A stretch of 64,000 nt of DNA from Lolium rigidum (taxonomy: Eukaryota; Streptophyta; Magnoliopsida; Poales; Poaceae), in assembly GCF_022539505.1 (NCBI RefSeq), contig NC_061510.1, positions 98,968,292 to 99,032,291 of the forward strand. The letters run 5' to 3'. Shown piece after piece: positions 55,137-64,000 of this stretch (its first letter is position 1; each line of letters starts with the position of its first letter). The notes beneath the pieces are model-generated. The model searched no databases, was not told the DNA's origin, and saw nothing but the letters and a program-made list of their open reading frames with translations. Position numbers and translations under genes: made by a program.

Positions 55137-57612
55137 AGGCACCCCACAGAAGGCTCATGTCGGGAGGCGCGGGGTACTCGTTGTGGTACAAGGCCCACGC
55201 CTTGTGAACGGTGAGGTTCCGTGGAGCGAATCCTTGCTTCGACATTGATCTCGCCGCGTTCTTGGTGATGGAAGCTATGGGTGATGGTGTGCGACAAGGA
55301 GGATGTTGGGTGGTTCTAGGGCCGTGGCGTGCGTCGCCACGTTTATTTACAGATGAGGATGTCACTGCACATTTATGTCGTCACGTGGGGGGAGAGAAAC
55401 GACGACGAGATGTGTCACCTGCCGCCAGATGGGGAACCGACAAGGTCTTTAATTGGCGCCTTTATTTTTGGTAGGGTCGACTCGCCTGCCAATATCCTAC
55501 GTGGCGCCAGCGCTGACTTCTTTCCGGTGCCCACAAGCCACCCCTACGGGCCAGGGTTTGTCTGGGGGACACATGATAGTTTTTTGGGCGTTGCCAGACC
55601 TAAATAGTCATTAGAGGCCGCAATTGGGGGCATTCTTTTTTTTGGGTCTGACGCCCCAAAAGGCTCTGGTGAGGCCTTTAGAAGCACGATTGAAGATGCT
55701 CTAGGACTGTTGGAGATATGCCCAAGAGGCAATAATAAATTGGTTATTATATATCTTTGTGTTTATGATAAATGTTTATATACCATGCTATAATTGTATT
55801 AACCGAAACATTGATACATGTGTGTTATGTAAACAACAAGAAGTCCCTAGTAAGCCTCTTGTATAACTAGCTTGTTGATTAATAGATGATCATCGTTTCG
55901 TGATCATGAACATTGGATGTTATTAATGACAAGGTTATATCATTATGTGAATGATGTAATGGACACACCCAATTAAGCGGAGCATAAGATCACGTCATTA
56001 AGTTCATTTGCTATAAGCTTTCGATACATAGTTACCAAGTCCTTTCGACCATGAGATCATATAAATCAGTTATGCTTGGAAGGGTACTTTGATTACATCA
56101 AACGCCACTACGTAAATGGGTGGTTATAAAGGTGGGATTAGGTATCCGGAAAGTATGAGCTTGAGGCATATGGATCAACAGTGGGATTTGTCCATCCCGA
56201 TGACGGATAGATATACTCTGGTCCCTCTCGGTGGAATGTCGTCTAAATGGCTTGCAAGCATATGAATGGTTCATAAGAGACCACATACCACGGTACGAGT
56301 AAAGAGTACTTGTCGGAGACGAGGTTGAACAAGGTATCGTGATACCGATGATCAAACCTCGGACAAGTAATATATCGCGAGACAAAGGGAATCGGTATCG
56401 TATGTAAATGGTTCATTCGATCCCTAAGTCATCGTTGAATATGTGGGAGCCATTATGGATATCCAGATCCCGCTATTGGTTATTGGTCGGAGAGAAGTCT
56501 CAACCATGTCTGCATAGTTCGCGAACCGTAGGGTGACACACTTAAGGTTTGATGTCGTTTGAGTAGATATGGAATTTGGAAATGGAGTTCGAAGTTTTGT
56601 TCGGAGTCTCGGATGGGATCCAGGACATCACGAGGAGTTCCGGAATGGTCCGAAGAATAAGATTCATATATAGGAAGTCATATTCCAAGTTTGGAAATGA
56701 TCCGGTGCATTTATGGAAGGTTCTAGAAAAGTCCGAAAGAAAGGCACTATGGAAGGTGGAGTCCCGGAGGGACTCCACACCCATGGCCGGCCAAACCCTA
56801 GGGAGGGGGAGTCCCAGGTGGACTCCACCAAAGGTGGCCGGCGAACCCCCCCCCCCCCCACCAAGGAAAGGTGGGAGTCCCACCTTGAGTAGGACTCCCT
56901 CCTTGGATAGGTTTCCCACCTAAGGTAGGTTTTCTTTTGGGGTCTTATTCGAAGACTTGGGATCCAACTCTTGGGGGCTTCCACCTATATAATGAGGGGC
57001 ATAGGAGAGGTGGCCGGCCAACTCAAGCCCACAAGCTGGCCGCCCCCCATAGCCGGCGCCATAGCCACCTCTCCTCAAACCCTAGCCGTCTCCTCCTCCA
57101 CCGCAACTCCGCATACGCTTAGGCGAAGCCCTGCCGGAGTTCTCCACCACCACCGCCACCACACCGTCGTGCTGCCGGGATTCCGAGGAGGATCTACTAC
57201 TTCCGCTGCCCGCTGGAACGGGGAGAAGGACGTCGTCTTCATCAACACCGAACGTGTGACCGAGTACGGAGGTGTCTGCCCGATTGTGGCACCGTCGAGA
57301 TCAAGATCTTCTACGCGCTTTTGCAAGCGGCAAGTGATCGTCTACATCCACCCCGAGATCTAATCTCGTTAAGCTTTGCGAATCTTCGAGGGTTAGTCTC
57401 ATCATCTCCTCGTTGCTACCGTCTACTAGATTAGATCTTGGCTTGGTTTTCGTTCTTGCGGTAGGAAATTTTTTGTTTTCTATGCTACGAATCCCATCAA
57501 GGACATGTTCAAAGGCAACATATACATCCTTTGAACTAATCATCGGTAATAATTGCACTTTTTGGTACAGAAAAGAAGAATTTGATTACTCAAGTCATGA
57601 TGACAATTAAAC
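55137..57612. repeat. tandem copy A of a ~620-bp transposon relic, split by a solo LTR
   Basis: Segments 55137-55707 and 57500-57612 align in order with 57613-58230 (copy B). Shared blocks include GTGAGGTTCCGTGG, GGTGTTGGGTGGTTCTAGGG-like, AACCGACAAGGTCTTTAATT, ATTACTCAAGTCATGATGA and the terminus-like GAAGATGCT. On the minus strand both contain pieces like FAPRNLTVHKAWALYHNEY, known from Harbinger-associated ORFs. Copy A is cut on its left by the Gypsy LTR. Confidence 0.75.
55708..57499 (+). mobile_element. solo LTR, Copia Angela/BARE/WIS type
   Basis: Starts TGTTGGAGATATGCCCAAGA and ends CGAATCCCATCA. It is flanked by the exact 5-bp duplication AGGAC (55703-55707 and 57500-57504). At 1792 bp it matches the long LTR of the Angela/BARE-1/WIS family, whose start (TGTTGGA-ATATGCCC) is distinctive. 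No internal region remains, so it arose by recombination between the two LTRs. Confidence 0.95.
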
Positions 57613-58230
57613 ATGGATGGAAAAAGCGTCTGGAGGAGCCCCTCGGAAGCCTCATGTCAAGAGGCGCGAGGTACTCATTTCGGTACATGGACCACACCTT
57701 GTCGATGGTGAGGTTCCGTGGGGCAAATCCTTGCTTCTATATTGATCTCGTGTCTCGGTGATGGAAGCTATGGGCGATGACGTGCGACAAGGAGGGTGTT
57801 GGGTGGTTCTAGGGCGATGGCGTGTGTCGCCGTGTTTGTATAGAGACAAGGATGCCGCCGCGCATATACGCAGCCACGTGGGGAAGACGCGACAACGACA
57901 AGACACGTCACCTGGGGAACCGACAAGGTCTTTAATTGGCACCTTTATTTGGCAGGGCCGACCCCCTGTCGCTATTCTACGTGCCATTAGCGCCGCCTGC
58001 TGTCCGGAGTCTCCAGGCCAAACCCCGCCCACATGACATTTTCTTAGGCTGCGATAGATCCAACTGGGGGTGTCTTTTTGTAGACCCGACGCCCCATATA
58101 GACTTTGGCGAGGCTTTCGGGGCGTGAGTGAAGATGCTTGGACATGTTCAAGGTTCTCTGAACTATTTTCTAGGGAAAAGAAGACTTTAATTACTCAAGT
58201 CATGATGATAACTAACACATGGGAGGAAAA
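57613..58230. repeat. tandem copy B of the ~620-bp transposon relic
   Basis: Uninterrupted partner of copy A, roughly 75-80% alike by eye. It starts near CGTCTGGAGGAGCCCCTCGG and ends in an A-rich run (58220-58231). Broken minus-strand reading frames, no complete protein. Confidence 0.75.
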
Positions 58231-58374
58231 AAAAAAGAGAAGTGGCTCATGTCACTTGTATTCTTTGCTAAAAACATATCATTTGTATTTATTGTTGTTG
58301 TCTTTTATACTTACTCTGCAGGAAACTACATTCTCTTTTACTCGAATGAGGTTGTGTTTTCATAAAGACTTGTA

Positions 58375-58481
58375 CTCCCTCCGTTCCATGTAGATTATGT
58401 GAGATATCTAAATTTAGATGTATCGAAACACTAAATAGTGCTAGATACATTTAAATTTTAATAAAGTTCAGACAGAGGGAG
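58375..58481. mobile_element. Stowaway MITE upstream of the COI gene
   Basis: It is flanked by TA (58373-58374 and 58482-58483). The ends are CTCCCTCCGTTCCATGTAGA and CAGACAGAGGGAG. It is 107 bp long and lies about 580 bp upstream of the COI start codon. Confidence 0.9.
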
Positions 58482-59061
58482 TACATATGAATTATTTCTT
58501 CGTGTTTGCTCCTTGACAACAGTGGAAAAGGTCCAAGTGACACGGCAAGATGTGGATCACCTCACACTACTGTACGTTCCCAATGCCTGTACGACGGTCT
58601 GGTACGAGTGCATGGCACCACGGATGAGATATTTCCAAATTTAGCACCCACTGGTCCTCGGATGAATCTAGACACCGCGAGAACAATGGTAACCGTAAAA
58701 GCCCTAGATTGGGAAAACCGACCAGACCAAAACTTGTTCGGGACGCGCACGAAACGGAGATAAGGTTGGCTGGCTGCGAGAACGAAAAAAAATATCTCGT
58801 ACCCGGGCCCAGGTGTCATTGGGCGGCCGCGCCCCCATCGCGCAGCCGCACAAGGCCAGCCACAGAAAAGAGGAAAAGCCTTCGCGTCGTCCGGGCGACC
58901 GGAAAGAATCCCTAAATATTTCCCCATTCGCCCCCCCGTCCCCCTTTCCCACTCCACAACCCCACGCTCGCCCACCACCACCACCCTCCCCGTTGAAATC
59001 CGCGGCGGAGCGGATCGGCCCGGCGCCAGATCGGCGAGACCCCCGCCGCGCCGCCCCGACG

Positions 59062-59543
59062 ATGGCCGGCCACCTGGGGAGGGCCATGAGCTTCGGGATC
59101 CCGGACCTGGCCCTGGGCCTGGTGCTCAACTACGTCGACGACCCCTGGGACCGCGACGCCATCTCGCTCGTCTGCCGCCACTGGAACCGCTTCGACGCGC
59201 AGAGCCGCAAGCACGTCACCATCGCCATGGCCTACTCCACCACGCCCGCGCGCCTCCTCCGCCGCTTCCCCTGCCTCGAGTCGCTCAAGCTCAAGGCCAA
59301 GCCCCGGGCCGCCATGTTCAACCTCATCCCCGAGGACTGGGGCGGCTCCGCCACGCCCTGGATCCGCGAGCTCTCCGCCTCCTTCAGCTGCCTCAAGGTG
59401 CTGCACCTACGCAGGATGATCGTCTCCGACGACGACATCGCCGTGCTCGTACGCGCCAAGGCGCACATGCTCGTCTCGCTCAAGCTCGACCGATGCTCCG
59501 GCTTCTCCACGCTCTCCCTCGCCCTCATCGCACGCTCCTGCAA
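59062..59543 (+). CDS. COI2: COI-type F-box jasmonate co-receptor, exon 1 only
   Basis: COI1-family proteins are the F-box subunits of SCF-COI1; with JAZ repressors they bind jasmonoyl-isoleucine and trigger JAZ degradation. Exon 1 encodes 160 residues. The F-box is in PDLALGLVLNYVDDPWDRDA and ISLVCRHWNRFDAQSRKHVT. The first leucine-rich repeats follow: LLRRFPCLESLKLKAKPRAA, then LIPEDWGG, CLKVLHLRRMIVSDDDIAVL and SLKLDRCSGFSTLSLALIAR. The exon ends SC-AA before GTAATT, with two bases of a codon left over, the position of the first intron in COI1-type genes as I recall it. Later exons lie beyond the window. The family call is firm. The COI2 assignment (not COI1a/b) rests on remembered rice sequence and neighbours (RPL4, PXN). 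Confidence 0.88.
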
Positions 59544-59589
59544 GTAATTCCTCGGTTCCCCCCGTCCTCCTCTTCCCCTGCTTCTTCTC

Positions 59590-62500
59590 CTTCTTCACGG
59601 ATGAGCGCGTAGATTAGCTTGCTTGATTCCTCCTGCTTGTCCTCTACGGATGAATTGCTAGTACGTACTAGTTTCGCTCGTATTTCGGTGGATTTCCTCT
59701 TTCGAAATGGTGTTTGCTCCTCCTGCAACTAATTTCTCGTTTCCCGTGCTTGTTCTCGTTCACAGATAAGCATGGATTAGCTCGCTTACATACAGTTTCT
59801 CGCGCTTGTCCTGCGGGTGAATTACTGCTAGTAGTTTCGCTTATTTTTAGATGGATTTTCTCTTCCGCTGTGCTGTTTTTCTTCTTGGATTGGAAAAGGT
59901 TAATGGATGGGATGTTCGTAAAGGGGAACCTATCCGATAAGGTTTTTTTCCCCTCAGAGAGAAAAGGGGAAAGTGCGTGTAACGTTTTGCTGTTACCTGT
60001 TCTTCACGATGTAAAAACATCTTGGTAGGAATTGGGGATGAACTCGCTTTAGAATACTACTGCTAGGAATTGGGAAATGTGGACTTTAACTGCCGTACTT
60101 TCTGTTTTGACTTCCCGTGCTTGTTTGTCGTTCACAGATAAGCATAGATTTGTTTGATTGCAGTTTCTCCTGCTTGTCCCGCAAATGAATTACTAGTAGT
60201 TTCGCTTGTTTGTAGATGGATTTTCTCTTCGGAAATGGTCCTTTTCTTCTTGGAAAAGGTTGGTGGATGGCATGTCTGTAAAAGGGAACCTATCTGATAA
60301 GGGGTTCTCCCCTGACAAAAGGGGAAAAGTGCGTGTAACGTTTTGCTGTAGCCTTCTCTTCATTTTTCGAAATGGGGTATAACCTTTTCTTCATGATGTA
60401 AAAACATCTTTGGTAATCTTAGGAATTGTGGATGAACTTAAGTTTTAGAGTACTAGGAATTGGGAAATGTGGACTTCAGCTGCCGTAGTTTCTACTTTGA
60501 CAGTGAGTGCCCAACTTGTTTGATTCGCTGATACTTCTGTAAAGCATCCTGCTACTCTTACGGATTGAGGATGAACACTAACTTTTGAATACTAGGAATT
60601 GGGAAATGTGGACTTTAACTGCCGTAATTTCTACTTTGACAGTGAGTGCCAAACTTGTTTGATTCGCTGACACTTCTGTAAAGCATCTTGCTACTCTTAC
60701 GGATTGGGGATGAACTCTAATTTTTGAATACTAGGAATTGGGAAATGTGGACTTTTACTGCCGTAATTTCTGTTTTAACTTCCCGTGCTTGTTCTCGTTC
60801 ACAGATAAGCATAGATTAGCTCGATTACAGTCTCTCCTGCTTGTCCTACAGATGAATGATTAGTAGTTTCGCTTGTTTTTAGATGGATTTTCTCTTTGGG
60901 AATGGTGTTTTTCTTCTTGGAAAAGGTTGATGTATGGGAGGTTTGTGATAAGGGGGTTTATTCCTTGAGAAAAGGGGAAAATTGCGTGTAACGTTTTGTT
61001 GTAACCTTTTCTTCATGATGTATATATATCTTGCTACTCTTAGGGATTGGGATGAACTCTAGCTTTAGAATACCAGGAATTGGGAAATGTGGACTTCAGT
61101 TGCCACAATTTCTGTTTTAGCTTCCCGTGCTTGTTCTCGTCCAGGGATAAGCATAGATTATTTCGATTGCAGTTTCTCCTGCTTGTCCTACAGATGAATT
61201 ACTAGTAGTTTCGCTTGTTTTTAGATGAATTTTCTCTTTGGAAATAGTGTTTGCTCCTGCAAGTGATTTCTCATCTCCCATCTTCCCATGCTAGTTCTCG
61301 TTGACAGATAAGTATAGATTAGCTCAGCTACAGTTTCTCCTGCTTGTCGTACAGATGAATTACTAGTAGTTTCGCTTTATCTAGATGAATTTTATCTTTG
61401 GGAGTGGTGTTTGCTCCTGCAAGTGATTTCTCATTTCCGGTCTTCCCATGCTTGTTCTCGTTGACAGATAAGCATAGATTAGCTCGACTAGTTTCTCCTG
61501 CTTTTGTCCCACATGTGAATTATTAGTAATTTCGCTGGTGTTTAGATGGATTTTCTCTTCGGAATGGTGCTTTTCTTCTTGGAAAAGGTTGATGGATGGG
61601 ATGTTTGTAAAAGGGAACCCATCCGATAAGCGTTTTTTGCCTAAGAAAAGGGGGAAAGTGCGTGTAACGTTTTGCTGTTACCTTTTTTTCACGATGTAAA
61701 AACATCTTGGTACTCATAGGAATTGTGGATGAACTCTAGCTTTACAGCACTACTAGGAATTGCGAAATGTGGACTTTAACTGCTGTAATTTCTGGTTTGA
61801 CAATGAGTTCCCAACTTGTTTGATTCCCTGACACTTCTGTAGAGAACTCATTTGTATCATACTTGGCAGACGTTTGAAACAGAATTAGTGTTGTTAATTC
61901 TTAGTAAGAGCTTGCATTCACTTGTTTTTAGATAGATTTTCTCTTTGGAAGTGGTGTTTGCTCCTGCAAGTAGTTTCTCATTCTCGTCTTTGCTTGTTCT
62001 TGTTCACAGATAAGCATAGATTAGCTCGACTACAGTTTCTCTTGCCCGTCTTTGTAGTTTCGCTTGCTTTAGGTTGATTTCTCTTCAACAATGTTGTTTT
62101 TCTTCTTGCAAAAGGTTCATGGATGGGATGTTTGTAGAAGGGAACCCATCCGATAAGGGGGTTTTCCCTGAGAAAAGGGGAAACGTGCGTGCAATGTTTT
62201 GTTGCTATCTTTTCATGATGTAAAAATATCTGGGTACTCTTAGGAATGGGGGATGAATTCCAGATTTAGAATACTATGGATTAAGAAATGTGGACTTTAA
62301 CTGCCTTAATTTTTTCCTTTCCTGTCCCTGATCCTTGTTCTCGTTCACACATACGCATAGATTAGCTCGATTACTGTTTCTCTTGCTGGTCCTGCAGATG
62401 AATTACTAGTCGTTTCACTTGTTTTTAGATGGATTTTCACTTCGGAAATGGTGTTTTTCTTCTTGGAAAAGGTTGTTGGATGGGATGTTTGTACTACCTC

Positions 62501-64000
62501 CGTTTCAAAATAAGTGTCACAGTTTTTTCTAGATTCGAGTGTATCTAGACACATTTTTGTTGTGTAGATACATCCGCATCTTGATAAAGTTGCGACACTT
62601 ATATTTTAGAAGGGCTTTTTCCCTGAGAAAAGGGGAAAAGTGCGTGTAACGTTTTGTTGGAACCTTTTCTTCATGATGTAAAAACATCTTGGTACTTTTA
62701 GGAATTGGGGATGAACTCTAGCTTCAGAATACAAGGAATTGGGAAATGTGGACTTTAACTGCCTTAGTTTCAGGTTTGACAGTGAGTGCCCAACTTGTTT
62801 GATTCGCTGACATTTCTGTAAAGCATCTTGTTACTCTTAGGAATTGGGGATGAACTCTAGCTTTATAATACTAGGAATTGGGAAATGTGTACTTTAATTG
62901 CTGTAATTTCTGTTTTAACTTCCTGTGCTTGTTCTCGTTCACAGATAGCTCGATCACAGTTTCTCCTGCTTGTCCTACAGATGAATTACTAGTAGTTTCG
63001 CTTGTTCTTAAATGGATTCTCTTTGGAAATAGTGTTTGCTCCTGCAAGTGATTTCTCATTTCCTGTCTTCCGTGCTTGTTCTCGTTGAAGATAAGCATAG
63101 ATTAACTTGACTACAGTTTGTCCTGCTTGTCATGCAGATGAATTACTAGTAGTTTCGCTAGTTCCTAGATGATTTTCTCTTTGGAAATTGCGTTTTTCTT
63201 CTTGGAAAAGGTTGATGAATGGGATGTTTGCAAAAGGGAACCCATCCGATAAGGGGCTCAAGTGCGAGTAACATTTTGTTGTAACCTTTTCTATTATGTA
63301 AAAACATATTGGTACTCTTAGGAATTGGGGATGAACTCTAGCTTTAGAATACTTGGAATTGTGAAATGTGGACTTTAACTGCCGTAGTTTCTGCTTTGAC
63401 GTGACTGCCCAACTTGTTTTATTCGCTGACACTTCTGTAAAGCATCTTGCTACTCTTAGGAATTGGGGATGAACTCTAGCTTTTAGAATACTAGGAATTG
63501 GGAAATGTGGACTTTAATTGCCGTAATTTATGTTTTTACTTCCCGTCTTGTTCTCGTTCACGGGTAAGCATAGACTGGCTCGATTATAGTTTCTCCTGCT
63601 TGTCCTAGAGTTCAATTACCAGTAGTTTCGCTTGTTTTTAGATGGATTTTCTCGTTAGAAATAGTATTTTCTCCTGCAAGTGATTTCTCATTTCCTGTAT
63701 TCTCTTGCTAGTTCTCGATGACAGATAAGCATAGATTAGCTCGATTACAGTTTCCCGTGCTTGTCCTGCAGATGAATTACTAGTAGTTTCACTTTTTTAG
63801 ATGGATTTTCTCTTCGGAAATGGTGTTTCCTTATTGCAATAGGCTGATGGATGGGATGTTTGTAGAAGGGAACCCATCCGGTAAGGTGTTTTTCCCCTGA
63901 GAAAAAGGGTAAAAGTGCGTGTAACGTTTTGTTGTTACCCTTTCTCCATGATGTAGAGACATCTTGGTACTCTAAAGAATTGGGGATGAAATCTAACTTT
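59590..64000 (+). repeat. complex tandem repeat filling COI intron 1
   Basis: At least twelve copies of a block beginning TAGTTTCGCTTGTTTTTAGA recur at 59668, 59832, 60196, 60864, 61206, 61367, 61527, 62054, 62409, 62992, 63149, 63623 and 63784 (approximate, some diverged). A second block, AGGAATTGGGAAATGTGGAC, recurs about eleven times. Others are GTTCTCGTTCACAGATAAGC and GATGTAAAAACATCTTGGTA. Spacing varies from about 120 to 660 bp because sub-blocks were duplicated or lost. The array runs past the window end. Confidence 0.95.
62494..62610. mobile_element. Stowaway-like MITE inside the COI intron array
   Basis: CTACCTCCGTTTCAAAATAA begins after GTA at 62493, and a right arm ending GCGACACTTATATTTTA is its partial complement. 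The right terminus is lost together with the repeat's GGGAACCCATCC segment, so insertion was followed by a small deletion. Confidence 0.75.

Noticed and set aside
56848..56862. Poly-C run in the solo LTR
   Set aside because: Simple homopolymer; length may be a sequencing artefact and has no separate meaning.
58562..59406. Minus-strand frames opposite COI exon 1
   Set aside because: Shadows of a GC-rich first exon; no domain.

Overview
This window is plant nuclear DNA, and the repeats point to a large-genome grass of the Triticeae (wheat, goatgrass or barley type). It has intron-rich genes with GC-rich first exons, an Angela/BARE-type solo LTR, a 10-kb CACTA element whose ends carry repeated 'tttagtcgcggtt' motifs, Harbinger-type elements flanked by TAA or TTA, Stowaway MITEs flanked by TA, a LINE, a SINE and poly(A) retroposons. 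There is one 100-N assembly gap at 48072-48171.

Layout. 0-8 kb is repeat-rich: a LINE remnant, Stowaways, a Harbinger element carrying an ORF, a poly(A) retroposon, a Harbinger Myb-like relic and a Mutator-like fragment. 8.4-11.9 kb holds an 11-exon SQD2 gene (sulfolipid synthesis) on the + strand. 12.8-27.8 kb holds an F-box/LRR gene (+) whose third exon is split by a 12.96-kb insertion, in which a CACTA element (16171-26508) sits inside a Harbinger-type element (14087-27043). 28.7-33.3 kb holds a two-exon Josephin-domain gene on the minus strand, with inverted repeats in its 4-kb intron. 33.5-37 kb holds a SINE, a Stowaway, a 165-bp tandem duplication and a second poly(A) retroposon. 37.4-40.9 kb holds an 11-exon peroxisomal NAD carrier gene (PXN). 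41.6-43.0 kb is a Harbinger-type element ending 156 bp before the start codon of chloroplast ribosomal protein L4 (43.2-45.2 kb). 47.6-53.3 kb is a LINE on the minus strand. 53.3-58.2 kb holds a Gypsy 3' LTR and a tandemly duplicated transposon relic, one copy of which carries a solo Angela-type LTR. 59.1 kb to the window end is the first exon and part of the first intron of a COI-type jasmonate co-receptor gene; that intron is filled with a complex tandem repeat.

The host genes do unrelated housekeeping or signalling jobs (plastid sulfolipid, ubiquitin ligase adaptor, deubiquitinase-like protein, peroxisomal NAD import, plastid translation, jasmonate perception). They do not form a pathway. 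From memory, SQD2, PXN, RPL4 and COI2 also lie close together on rice chromosome 3, which would make this a collinear gene island stretched by transposons; I could not check that. All six host-gene models keep phase at every proposed splice site. The most notable observations are the nested split of the F-box gene with both halves still open, the repeat-filled COI intron, and the transposon next to the RPL4 start.
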